Origin: Verrucomicrobiota bacterium
Lineage (GTDB): Bacteria > Verrucomicrobiota > Verrucomicrobiia > Limisphaerales > J093
NCBI GenBank assembly: GCA_029556615.1
Contig: JAKQDD010000165.1
Coordinates: forward strand, 1-52,825
Length of the DNA: 52,825 nt
Reading direction: 5' to 3'
Shown: positions 1 through 8,530 of the stretch, in pieces
Layout of the letters: the number at the start of each line of letters is the position of its first letter
Position numbering within the stretch: position 1 is the first letter of the stretch
Translations under genes and position numbers: made by a program
Notes under the pieces: generated by a model
What the model saw: the letters and a program-made list of their open reading frames with translations, nothing else
What the model was told of the DNA's origin: nothing
The model's database searches: none

Positions 1-202
1 TCGTGGCCATTGCCGCAGCACGTCTCCGCGCCCCCGTGGGCGCGGCCCCGTTGAAGCAGGTTGACGCCAAGCATCGTGGCCATTGCCGCAGCACGTCTCC
101 GCGCCCCCGTGGGCGCGGCCCCGTTGAAGCATGAAATGTGATTGGAGTACTTTCTTCATCTTCCCGGTCTCCGCGCCCCCGTGGGCGCGGCCCCGTTGAA
201 GC
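1..202 (+). CRISPR. End of a CRISPR array, three repeats visible
   Basis: Three identical 36-base repeats lie at 22-57, 95-130 and 167-202. They begin GTCTCCGCGCCC and end CCCCGTTGAAGC. Spacers are 37 bases (58-94) and 36 bases (131-166); a partial spacer fills 1-21. Each repeat contains a perfect 8-base stem (CCGCGCCC/GGGCGCGG) around a CCGT loop, and the TTGAAGC end resembles the 3' handle of type I repeats, so crRNA is probably read on the + strand with the leader outside the window to the left. The 21 bases before the first repeat are identical to the last 21 bases of the 58-94 spacer, so that spacer seems duplicated. No cas gene is present in the window, so the subtype cannot be assigned. 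Confidence 0.95.
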
Positions 203-296
203 CTGGCCGCGACTTCTCAGGCAACGAGCGTGGCGGGCAAAGTGCGCAACGACAATTATTCCTTGCCGGCCCCCTGTGTGGGCCTGACTTTGGGCT

Positions 297-366
297 GTTG
301 CCCCTTCGGTGGAACGGAGTCTTGGGCGCGTCAGCGCCCAAGACGCAGTGGAACCGAAGGGGCAAC
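297..366. repeat. Large imperfect inverted repeat (hairpin)
   Basis: The arms 297-329 and 334-366 are 33 bases each around the loop GTCA. The outer 14 bases (GTTGCCCCTTCGGT) and inner 11 bases (GTCTTGGGCGC) pair perfectly; the middle 8 do not. It lies between the CRISPR array and the istB remnant. It could be a dispersed palindromic repeat, the end of a mobile element or a terminator. There is no T-tract, so a terminator is the weaker reading. Confidence 0.8.
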
Positions 367-379
367 GGTGCGCCGGGCG

Positions 380-490
380 TCATGCTGTCTTTTTCTCCTT
401 TGCCTTTTGCGCCCGGATGCTCTCTCCCGTGAACTCCAAGATCGTGGCGTGATGCACCAGGCGATCCACCGCCGCCACTTCCGGCCACGG
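380..490 (-). pseudogene. istB: Remnant of IS21-family istB (3' end only)
   Basis: Read on the minus strand, about 34 residues before the stop at 380-382 match the C-terminus of the IS21-family transposition helper ATPase IstB. The segment WPEV..AVDRLVHHATILEF and the following TGES-R form correspond to the family's usual W-x-E-V ... DRL-H-x-HILEF-G-SYR ending. Upstream of about 490 the frame no longer looks like IstB: the Walker A and B regions are absent and no istA is present. This is what remains of an insertion sequence, next to the CRISPR end. The 5' boundary is approximate, because similarity was judged by eye. Confidence 0.6.
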
Positions 491-720
491 TCTCCGCAGC
501 CTCCACCAACGCACGGCCGAACTGCGGAGGCACTTCGGTGTCACCACCACCCCGGGCAGCCGCACCATCGTCTCCCTCACCGTTCCGCTCGAGTGGGCAC
601 GCCCCGCACGCATCACGAGAATTTGGGAGTAGCACGCCCCCGTCCCCGGCGCCACACTGACACCATGCGCGTCGAATCTTGTCTTCTCTCGACAATCCGG
701 TAGGCTCCAAACCTAGGTCC

Positions 721-3700
721 ATGTGGCGGATCAGGTGTCAACCGGGGCAAACGCCCTCTCGATCTTCGCAGGCACAAGCCCCGGCATCGGTCGTGGCCCG
801 ATGCCTGCGGCGGTTCCTTCTGCCCCCCAGCGCCCCCCTCGTGCTGCTGGTGACTCTCGGTCTCACTTCACGCGCCGCCGCCCCGAGTCCCCTCGACTTC
901 ACCATCCGCAACTGGCAGGCTAAGGACGGGCTGCCTCAGAACTCCGTCCGCTGCCTTGCTCAGACCCGGGACGGCTATCTTTGGCTGGGCACCTTCGATG
1001 GCTTGGCCCGATTCGACGGCGTCCGCTTCACCCTCTTCACCCTCGCCAACGTCCCGGACCTCCGATCTCACAACGTCAACGCCCTCCTCGAAGACCGTGA
1101 CGGCACACTTTGGATCGGGACCGAGACCGGCGGCCTCAGTCACTATCGATCGGGACACTTCGGGTCGGTGCCCCGAACCGCAGGCCTGGACACCGACACC
1201 ATCTGGAGCCTCTCCGAGGACGCGAACGGCGTCTTGTGGGTCGGCAGCCCCGACGGCGTCTTCCGAAGCGACGGCCCCCGTTTCGTGTCGGTGCCGGTGC
1301 CCATCCCTAAGGGAAGTCCCAAACGGACCTTCAAACCGCAGCCGACACCCGACGGGGATGTCTGCTTCTGGGGCGACGGCGGCTTGGTCATCGGGCGCCA
1401 CGGCCAGTTCGTCCACCCTCCAGGTTGGACCAACAACATCACCGTCCTCGAGGCGGACCGCACCGGCACCCTTTGGTGCTGGGTCCGATATCAAGGTCTC
1501 TTCGAGATCCGGAATGGCCTTCCGACGCACCACCCCGAGGTCAAAGCCGACTTCGCCACCGCACTCCACATCGCCCCGGACGGCGCCCTCTGGATCGCTG
1601 ATCGGTCGTGTGGCCTCACCCGATGGCACAACGGCGAGACAACCGTCTTCACCACCGCCAATGGCTTGGCTACAGACGACGTCTCGAGCCTCGTCCACGA
1701 CCGGGAAGGCAATCTCTGGGTCGGCACCAACGGTGGCGGCTTGCACCGCCTTCGACCCCGTCGACTCCGCGTCTATTCGAAGCGGGACGGCCTGGCCAGC
1801 GACGACGTCATGAGCGTCTGCGCGGGCCCGGACGGCAGCCTCTGGATCGGCACGTTCGGCGGCGGTCTCAATCGGTTGGACAAAGACGGCACCCTCCGCA
1901 CTCATTGGTGGCGCGACCACGACAACGTGGTCGCCCTCGACCAAGCCCCCGACGGCCCGCTGTGGGTCGGCACCTACGCCAACGGCCTGGTCCTCTACTT
2001 CGGGGAAAGCTTGCGGAAAAGCCCCAACCCCTGCGGCCCGATCATTCGCGCGCTGTTTCGAGATCGCCAGGACCGACTCTGGGTCGGTTCCAGCCGGCAC
2101 GGGCTGCATTGCCTGTCGGAGGGAGGCTGGACCAACTACTCGACCGCTCAGGGCCTGTCCCACTCGACCGTCACCTGCATTGTCGAGGATCACGAGAGGC
2201 AGATCTGGATTGGCACGTCCCAAGGCCTTAACCGGTTCGCCGGGGGCTGTTTCACCCGTTTCGGCCGTGCCGACGGTCTGCTGGTCGAGGCCATTCACAG
2301 CCTGTTCGTGGACTCCGCCGGCGCGCTCTGGGTGGGGACTTCCGGCGGCGGTTTGGCCCGCCGCTGGGGGGACCGGTTCCGCAGCATCACCACGCAGCAT
2401 GGCCTGGTCAGCGATGTCATCGCACAGATCCTTGAAGATGACACGGGACACCTGTGGCTGGGATCCAACGGCGGCATCATGCGGGTCGCACGGGACGAGC
2501 TGAATCAGTGCGCCGAGGGCACCCTGGCCACGGTCCTGTGCGATCGCTACGGCCAGAGCGAAGGCCTGCCCAGGGTGGAATGCACCGGGGGCTATCAGCC
2601 CGCCTGCCTGAAAGACCGCGACCGACGCCTGTGGTTTTGCACCGTCGGCGGACTGGCGGTGGTGGATCCCACCGACATCCGCCGCAACACCCTCGAGCCG
2701 CCCGTGTTCATCGAGGCGGTTGTCCTGGACGAACAGCCGTTCTCCGTCCGCTCACCGCAGGAGACCTCCCCGAACCCCGATAACCCCGCGCCCACCGGAC
2801 CCTCCGCCCCGGCCCTGGCTGAGATCCGCGTCCCTCCGAGGGTCCATCGCCTGGAGTTCCGCTACACCGCCGTCACGTTCACCGCACCGGAACGCGCCCG
2901 GTTCCGTTACCGGCTCGAAGGCTGGGATACGGATTGGATCGACGCCGGCACCCGCCGGGTCGCCTATTACACCCGTGTGCGGCCCGGCCAGTATCAGTTC
3001 CGGGTGATCGCCTGCAATGACTCCGGTGTCTGGAACAACACGGGCGCCTCCGTCGCGGTCGCCATCCTCGCCCCCTGGTACCGCACGTGGTGGGCCGTGT
3101 CCCTCGGAGGCTTGCTCGCGACCGGCATCCTCGTTACGTCTTACGAGGCACGCCTTCACCATCTCCGCCGCGTCCGGGCCCAGCAGGCCGCTTTCTCCCG
3201 CGGCCTTCTCGACTGCCAGGAAGCCGAACGCCGACGCCTCGCCAAGGAACTGCACGATGGCCTCGGCCAGGACTTGGTCCTCATCAGGAATCACGCCGAA
3301 CTCGGGCTCCGCCAACAGGCGCTCACCGGCGGACAGAGCGAGCCGTTGGTCCGGATCTCGCGCGCCGCCGCCGCCGCCCTCGATGTGGTCCGCTCCACCG
3401 CCCGCGCCCTTCACCCCTATGAACTCGAACGCCTCGGGCTCACGCGCGCCCTCGAAGAAATGGTCCGACGCGCCGGGGAAACCTCGACCACGACGTTCCT
3501 TTGCGATTTCGACGACGTCGCGGGACTGTTCCCACCTGAAACCCAGATCAACGTCTACCGCATCCTGCAGGAGGGCGTCACCAACATCCTCAAGCACGCT
3601 CGCGCCACAGAGGTCCTCTTCGAACTCAAACGCGAAGCCACCGCCGTGCGCGCCAGCCTCCTCGACAACGGGGGCGGTTTCGATCCCAATGGCCCCCACA

Positions 3701-3843
3701 GCAGTCCCCGTTGCGGACTGGGCTTCCAAGGCATGACCGAGCGCGCTGGCATCATCGGCGCCCGGTTGACCGTCCAGTCAGCTCCGGGACGCGGGACCCG
3801 GCTCGAACTGACCCTGCCACTCCCCCACCCCCCCCATGGATAG
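721..3843 (+). CDS. Sensor histidine kinase with two-component beta-propeller, Y_Y_Y and DesK/NarX-type kinase domains
   Basis: A protein of about 1040 aa starting at ATG 721; an in-frame start at 679 would only add a basic stretch. A hydrophobic signal segment ends near RAAA (around residue 53). Next come many Reg_prop blades, each of the form DGxLWxGT (residues about 57-660), forming a periplasmic propeller. A Y_Y_Y domain follows (YRLEGWDTDW, near 733), then one membrane helix (about 790-808). The HisKA_3 box is ERRRLAKELHDGLGQD with His845, and the HATPase (about 940-1037) contains the N box NILKHA and DNGGGF. It overlaps the next gene, a NarL-type regulator, by 8 bases, which is the expected cognate pair. 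The ligand is unknown; related hybrid sensors in gut bacteria sense glycans. Confidence 0.93.
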   Translation: MWRIRCQPGQTPSRSSQAQAPASVVARCLRRFLLPPSAPLVLLVTLGLTSRAAAPSPLDFTIRNWQAKDGLPQNSVRCLAQTRDGYLWLGTFDGLARFDGVRFTLFTLANVPDLRSHNVNALLEDRDGTLWIGTETGGLSHYRSGHFGSVPRTAGLDTDTIWSLSEDANGVLWVGSPDGVFRSDGPRFVSVPVPIPKGSPKRTFKPQPTPDGDVCFWGDGGLVIGRHGQFVHPPGWTNNITVLEADRTGTLWCWVRYQGLFEIRNGLPTHHPEVKADFATALHIAPDGALWIADRSCGLTRWHNGETTVFTTANGLATDDVSSLVHDREGNLWVGTNGGGLHRLRPRRLRVYSKRDGLASDDVMSVCAGPDGSLWIGTFGGGLNRLDKDGTLRTHWWRDHDNVVALDQAPDGPLWVGTYANGLVLYFGESLRKSPNPCGPIIRALFRDRQDRLWVGSSRHGLHCLSEGGWTNYSTAQGLSHSTVTCIVEDHERQIWIGTSQGLNRFAGGCFTRFGRADGLLVEAIHSLFVDSAGALWVGTSGGGLARRWGDRFRSITTQHGLVSDVIAQILEDDTGHLWLGSNGGIMRVARDELNQCAEGTLATVLCDRYGQSEGLPRVECTGGYQPACLKDRDRRLWFCTVGGLAVVDPTDIRRNTLEPPVFIEAVVLDEQPFSVRSPQETSPNPDNPAPTGPSAPALAEIRVPPRVHRLEFRYTAVTFTAPERARFRYRLEGWDTDWIDAGTRRVAYYTRVRPGQYQFRVIACNDSGVWNNTGASVAVAILAPWYRTWWAVSLGGLLATGILVTSYEARLHHLRRVRAQQAAFSRGLLDCQEAERRRLAKELHDGLGQDLVLIRNHAELGLRQQALTGGQSEPLVRISRAAAAALDVVRSTARALHPYELERLGLTRALEEMVRRAGETSTTTFLCDFDDVAGLFPPETQINVYRILQEGVTNILKHARATEVLFELKREATAVRASLLDNGGGFDPNGPHSSPRCGLGFQGMTERAGIIGARLTVQSAPGRGTRLELTLPLPHPPHG

Positions 3844-4501
3844 TCGCCTCCGCATCTGCATCGTCGATGACCACCCCATCGTCCGACAGGGACTGCGGCA
3901 GGCACTCGAAAGCGACCCCCGCCTGCAGGTGATCGGCGAGGCTGGCGACGGTGCCGCCGCACTGGATGTGATCCGATCCCTGCGGCCGGATGTCGCGGTC
4001 GTGGACATCGAAATGCCGCACTCTGACGGTCTGTGCCTCGCCCGCGCTCTCGAGGCACTCCGCCCCTCGGTGCCGGTCCTGATTCTCAGCATGCACAAGG
4101 AACCCGCCATCGTGAACGCCGCGCTCGATGCCGGCGCCAAAGGGTATTTGCTCAAGGAGAACGCCGTCGCCGAAGTGGTCAACGCTGTCAAGGCCATCGC
4201 CGCCGGTGAGTGCTACCTCTGCCCCGGGGTCTCCGGTCTCCTCCTGCAACGGCGCCGCCATGCGGAGTCCCTTCAATCCCAACAACCGGGCCTGAACCGG
4301 CTCACCCCCACCGAACGCCGCGTCCTCCGCCTGATCGCGGAGAACTTGACCAGCCGCCAAATCGCCCGCCAACTGTTCGTCAGCATCCGCACCGTCGAAA
4401 CTCACCGCGCCAACATCTGCAGCAAGCTCGGGCTTCACGGCTTTCATCCCCTCCTCCAGTTCGCCCTCGAGCACCGGTCCGAGATGGAACCACCACCTTA
4501 G
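3836..4501 (+). CDS. NarL/FixJ-family response regulator
   Basis: 221 aa starting at ATG 3836 inside the end of the kinase gene, which implies translational coupling. The receiver domain shows the acidic pair D11-D12, the phosphoacceptor D57 in VVDIEMP, the Ser of LILSMH and the Lys of KGYLLKEN. A LuxR-type helix-turn-helix occupies about 150-205 (LTPTERRVLRLIAENLTSRQ, then RTVETHRANICSKLGL). It should be a DNA-binding transcription factor phosphorylated by the kinase upstream. The natural candidate target is its own operon of secreted proteins, which is inferred from position only. Confidence 0.95.
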   Translation: MDSRLRICIVDDHPIVRQGLRQALESDPRLQVIGEAGDGAAALDVIRSLRPDVAVVDIEMPHSDGLCLARALEALRPSVPVLILSMHKEPAIVNAALDAGAKGYLLKENAVAEVVNAVKAIAAGECYLCPGVSGLLLQRRRHAESLQSQQPGLNRLTPTERRVLRLIAENLTSRQIARQLFVSIRTVETHRANICSKLGLHGFHPLLQFALEHRSEMEPPP

Positions 4502-4503
4502 CC

Positions 4504-4542
4504 TCCGTGGACCCACGGACGCTCCTCCGTATGCCCACGGAG
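4504..4542. promoter_or_regulatory. Two adjacent short hairpins between regulator genes
   Basis: The gap between the two regulator genes carries two small dyads that share the core TCCGT/ACGGA. One is TCCGTGG at 4504-4510 with CCACGGA at 4513-4519; the other is CTCCGT at 4525-4530 with ACGGAG at 4537-4542. They could be a repeated operator for the LuxR-type regulator or an RNA structure limiting read-through. Function is not shown by the sequence. Confidence 0.3.
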
Positions 4543-4618
4543 TCCAAAATGCCGCAGCCCGCGGATTGCGCGCCGTTGTCGCCCGCGCCACGCTCCCCAT
4601 CGAAGGCCAACGACGCCC

Positions 4619-5014
4619 GTGAAGATCCTGATCGTGGACGACAACCCCGAGATCCGGCAGCTCCTGCGCAGCCTGTTCGACGGGATGGATGCGGAATGCA
4701 TCGAATCCGTCGATGGACAGGCAGCGCTCACCGCTTGCCGGGAGCAGCAGCCGGACTGGGTGCTCATGGACATCGAAATGCCGGTCATGGACGGTCTCAC
4801 CGCCACCCGCCAGATCACCCAAGCCTTCCCCGGCGCGCGCGTCCTCATTCTCACGCAATATGAGGGCCCACACCTGCGAGCCGCGGCGATCCAGGCCGGG
4901 GCGACCGGGTACCTCCTTAAAGACGACCTGTTCCAGGCACGGGCCTTCATCGAAGCGCACACCCAGAGTCCCGCTGCGGCTCTCGCGACGACGCGCCCGC
5001 TGTCCGCCGGCTAA
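4619..5014 (+). CDS. Stand-alone receiver (CheY-like) response regulator
   Basis: 131 aa with a GTG start at 4619 (MKILIVDDNPEIRQLL). This is a complete receiver fold with D7-D8, phosphoacceptor D51 (LMDIEMPVMDG), Thr in LILTQY and Lys in GYLLKDD, followed by a short tail and no output domain. It lies 118 bases after the NarL-type gene and 6 bases before the kelch gene, so it is in the same transcription unit. A single-domain receiver here could act as a phosphate sink or a protein-protein switch for the same kinase. The kinase partner is inferred from neighbourhood. Confidence 0.9.
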   Translation: MKILIVDDNPEIRQLLRSLFDGMDAECIESVDGQAALTACREQQPDWVLMDIEMPVMDGLTATRQITQAFPGARVLILTQYEGPHLRAAAIQAGATGYLLKDDLFQARAFIEAHTQSPAAALATTRPLSAG

Positions 5015-5019
5015 CCCGC

Positions 5020-6675
5020 ATGAAGACTCGCAGCAATCCCTCCCGGCACCCGGGCGACCCGGCCCGCCCGAGGCGGTGGCACAGCCTGGCGCTGGCCTTG
5101 GGGCTTCTCGCCCCTGGACTTGATCGGCTGGCGTCCGCCCAGGTCCCGGGCATCCTTAGCCACCAGGGCCGATTGACGGTGGACGGTGCGCTCTTCTCCG
5201 GCACCGCCCAGTTCAAGTTCGCCCTCGTTAACGCCACCGGCAGCACCACCTGGTGGAGCCATGACGGCACCAGCCTCGATGGCGAGGAGCCGACGGGAAT
5301 CCCGGTCTTTCTCGATGTCGCGCAGGGCGTCTTCTCGGTCAACCTCGGCGATACGTCTGTCCCCAACATGATCCACCCGGTCCCACCCGGCGTTTTCTCC
5401 CAGGACTCCGTCTGGCTGAGGACCTGGGTCAACGACGGCGTCAGTGGATTCCAACGCCTGTCCCCAGACCGACGCATCACCGCCGTGGGCTACGCCCTCG
5501 CCGCCGCCTCGGCCCCGCTGCCGCCGGGGACGTTGCTGGCCTCTCTGCTGCCCCAGGATCCGGCTTTGTTAGGCGGCGGTTGCCGCCTCGTGATGACCGT
5601 GCCTGCACCCGCCTGGGTCAACGGTTCCTCGAGTGGCGCCCCCTCCGCCCGCTCCGGCCTTTCGGCCATCTGGGACGGACAGCAGATGATCGTTTGGGGC
5701 GGCACGATCGCCGATGGTGCCCCTGTGGCTTCCGGCGGGATGTACCGCCCGGACTCCGACTCGTGGGCGGCGATCAACACCACCGATGCCCCAGCCGCAC
5801 GCAGCGGCCATACCGCCGTCTGGACCGGAAGCGCATTGGTCGTCTGGGGCGGTGTGGGTAACTCCGGACCGCTGGGCACGGGCGGCAGATTCGTGCCCGG
5901 CACCCAGACCTGGACCCCCGTAACATGCACTGACGCACCGTCCGAACGCAAAGGCCATCATGCGGTTTGGACGGGCACACGCATGCTCGTGTGGGGCGGT
6001 GTCAATGGCTCCGGCCTGCTCGACGACGGCGCGCTCTATGATCCCGTCGCCAACCAATGGACCCCACTGAGTGTCCCGAATCCACCCGAGCCACGGTTCG
6101 GCGCCGCCGCGGTCTGGGCTGGGGATCGCCTGCTGGTCTGGGGAGGCACCGGCGAGTCTGGCGAGCTGAGTTCGGGCGGCACACTCGTCTTCTCTGCGGG
6201 CGTTCCCACACTCTGGACGACGATGTCCTTGACCGGTGCGCCCTCGGCGCGCAGCGGCCATGCGGCCGTCTGGAATGGCGTGCAGATGCTGATCTGGGGC
6301 GGGCAACGTGCGGGGGCCGTGCTCGGCGATGGCGCCGCCTACGCCCCGCAAACTGAGACCTGGACGGCGCTGGACCCGACCGACGCCCCAACCGCGCGCA
6401 CGGATCATTCCGCCGTCTGGACGGGCACCGAACTGCTCATTGTCGCCGGCGCCGATGCGGCCGCGGACTTGTCTTCGACCGCCGCGTACGACCCGGCCGC
6501 CGGACTGTGGCGTGCGCTGGGCAGCGCGGGTGGGCCGCTGGCCCGACGGCAGACCACCGCCGTCTGGACGGGCACCGAGATCATGGTCTTTGGCGGACTG
6601 TCGGGTGTCCAGCGTGTCGCGGCGCTGCAGCGGTTGGTCCCGCAACCCACCTGGTACTTCTATCGCAAGTTATGA
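5020..6675 (+). CDS. Exported seven-kelch-repeat beta-propeller protein
   Basis: 551 aa starting at ATG 5020. An N-terminal signal sequence with a basic stretch then LALALGLLAPG is cleaved probably after ASA (residue about 40). Residues 41-180 share their layout with the N-terminus of the tail-collar protein downstream (a HQGRLTVDG/FQGFLTDG opening, then a FSVNLG/FSVLLG strand). From about 205 there are seven kelch motifs, recognisable by repeated HxAVWTGxxxxxWGG elements, enough for one closed propeller. The stop overlaps the next start (ATGA). It is likely a surface or periplasmic binding protein; no catalytic motif is visible. Confidence 0.85.
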   Translation: MKTRSNPSRHPGDPARPRRWHSLALALGLLAPGLDRLASAQVPGILSHQGRLTVDGALFSGTAQFKFALVNATGSTTWWSHDGTSLDGEEPTGIPVFLDVAQGVFSVNLGDTSVPNMIHPVPPGVFSQDSVWLRTWVNDGVSGFQRLSPDRRITAVGYALAAASAPLPPGTLLASLLPQDPALLGGGCRLVMTVPAPAWVNGSSSGAPSARSGLSAIWDGQQMIVWGGTIADGAPVASGGMYRPDSDSWAAINTTDAPAARSGHTAVWTGSALVVWGGVGNSGPLGTGGRFVPGTQTWTPVTCTDAPSERKGHHAVWTGTRMLVWGGVNGSGLLDDGALYDPVANQWTPLSVPNPPEPRFGAAAVWAGDRLLVWGGTGESGELSSGGTLVFSAGVPTLWTTMSLTGAPSARSGHAAVWNGVQMLIWGGQRAGAVLGDGAAYAPQTETWTALDPTDAPTARTDHSAVWTGTELLIVAGADAAADLSSTAAYDPAAGLWRALGSAGGPLARRQTTAVWTGTEIMVFGGLSGVQRVAALQRLVPQPTWYFYRKL

Positions 6676-8483
6676 TCCCCTCATCCCTCGCACGCCGGCT
6701 GGCTCTCCCGTTCCTGTTCGCGGGCCTGCTATCCGCCCATGCCCAATGGCTCACCGAGTCGTTCGCGCTGAAGGCCGGCTGGAACGCCGTCTACCTCCAC
6801 GGGGACGCCTCTCACGACACGATCGAGAACCTCGTGGGCCAGGATCTGGACAATCCAATCCTCGAGATCTGGGCTTGGGTGCCCAACGCCACAACCATGC
6901 AGTACGTGACCAACCCCCAGGAACCGGTCGATACCAGCAGCCAGTGGCTGAGCTGGATTCGAAACTCGACCGAGCCCAGTTCGCTCGAACGTCTGCCAGG
7001 CAATGCGGCGTACCTGGTGCGCGTGGCCTCGAATGTCCCCACATACACCTGGACCCTGAAAGGCCAACCCCTGGCCCCGGCTTACGAATGGACCACCACC
7101 GGGCTCAATTTCCTGGGCTTCCCCACCGTCCCGACCGGGCCGCCGAACTTCGAGGACTTTCTCGCCCCGTCGCCGGCCCTGGCGCAGAACGCCGAGATCT
7201 ACCGGTACCTGGGCGGCGACCTCGGCCCCGGCAACCCCCAGAAGCTCTATGCCGTGCGCACCGCAACCGTCAACCGCGGCCAGGCCTACTGGATTCGGGC
7301 CGGCACCGTCTACAACCGCTACTTCGCCCCGTTCGAACTGGTCGTTTCCGCAGCCTCAGGTGTGGATTTCGGCGACCACGTCAGCACCGCCAGTCTGCGC
7401 CTGCGCAACCTCAGCAGCGGCAACCTGACCGTGACCCTGCGGTTGCTCGAGTCCGAAACGCCCCCGGCGGGCCAGCCCGCCATCGTGAGTGTGCCACCCC
7501 TCCTCATCCGTGGCCCGCTCAACATGACCAACCTCACCTACGGCTACACCCCTCTGCCGGTGGAGACGCCGCACACCTGGATCCTGGCGCCCTCGGGCTC
7601 CGAGGGGGGAGAGATCGAAGTCGTGTTGGGACTCAACCGCTCGGCGCCGGTCGGCACCGTCGGCGAACTACTCGCCGGCATCCTGCGCTTCACCGACTCG
7701 CTCGGCTTCGCCCAGGTCAACGTGGGTGTCTCGGCCACGGTCGGCTCGCCGGCCGGACTCTGGGTCGGCAACGCCGCCGTCCTGCAAGTGGGGCACTATC
7801 TCAAGAGCTACGAGCGCGACAGTGCCGACAACCCCGTAACCGACCCCAACGGACAGTATGTGGTGAGCGGGATCAACACCGGCCTGGGGGCGGTGGCACA
7901 CCCGTATTCGCTGCGCCTGATCGTCCATAACCCCGCGTCCGACCCGGCCGTCCTCCTGCAACGCGTGTACGTCGGACCGGACGCCAACACCAACCTGATC
8001 GTGGCGAACCAGGAATCCGCCCTCAACCCCGCCCTGCTCAGCCAAACCCGCCGGATCAGCGCCACGCACTTGCCGTGGTCGAGCGCCAACCCGGGTTGGG
8101 CCTTCGACAGCCGCTTCGGCCCATCCACCAACCTCACCACCACCGTCACGCTGGACTTCGACGACCACGCCTCGAATCCGTTCCTGCATACCTACCACCC
8201 GGACCATGACAATCTCGATGCCAGGTTCCAGAGCGCCCTGGCCCAGGGCTCCGAGTCCTACACCGTGCAACGGGACATCCAGCTCATCGTGATGCCACCC
8301 GCCGACGACTTCGCCAGCCTCACCGGCGCCGGCGACTCGATCTCCGGCGAGTATGTCGAAAGCATCCGCGTGCTCGGCCTGGCCCGCTCGGGTGGCACCT
8401 ACGACACCCGCACCTTTGACGTCCGCGGCGGCTTCGTTCTCCGCCGCATCACCGAAACGCCAACTCTCACCCGCCTGCCGTGA
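6672..8483 (+). CDS. Secreted protein of unknown function, about 603 aa
   Basis: Starts at ATG 6672, overlapping the kelch gene stop by 4 bases; an open frame extends further upstream but the signal peptide (LALPFLFAGLLSAHAQ) fixes this start. The mature protein opens WLTESFALKAGWNAVYLH and is beta-rich with few lysines. I do not recognise a named domain. The opening (a hydrophobic strand with KAGWN-V-L) recalls verrucomicrobial exported proteins that accompany very long surface proteins. Its place in the run of coupled exported genes suggests it is part of the same assembly. Confidence 0.8.
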   Translation: MIPSSLARRLALPFLFAGLLSAHAQWLTESFALKAGWNAVYLHGDASHDTIENLVGQDLDNPILEIWAWVPNATTMQYVTNPQEPVDTSSQWLSWIRNSTEPSSLERLPGNAAYLVRVASNVPTYTWTLKGQPLAPAYEWTTTGLNFLGFPTVPTGPPNFEDFLAPSPALAQNAEIYRYLGGDLGPGNPQKLYAVRTATVNRGQAYWIRAGTVYNRYFAPFELVVSAASGVDFGDHVSTASLRLRNLSSGNLTVTLRLLESETPPAGQPAIVSVPPLLIRGPLNMTNLTYGYTPLPVETPHTWILAPSGSEGGEIEVVLGLNRSAPVGTVGELLAGILRFTDSLGFAQVNVGVSATVGSPAGLWVGNAAVLQVGHYLKSYERDSADNPVTDPNGQYVVSGINTGLGAVAHPYSLRLIVHNPASDPAVLLQRVYVGPDANTNLIVANQESALNPALLSQTRRISATHLPWSSANPGWAFDSRFGPSTNLTTTVTLDFDDHASNPFLHTYHPDHDNLDARFQSALAQGSESYTVQRDIQLIVMPPADDFASLTGAGDSISGEYVESIRVLGLARSGGTYDTRTFDVRGGFVLRRITETPTLTRLP

Positions 8484-8530
8484 CCGATTCCAACCTCTCC
8501 CGCCCCCATTCCGAACCCGAAACGCGATCT

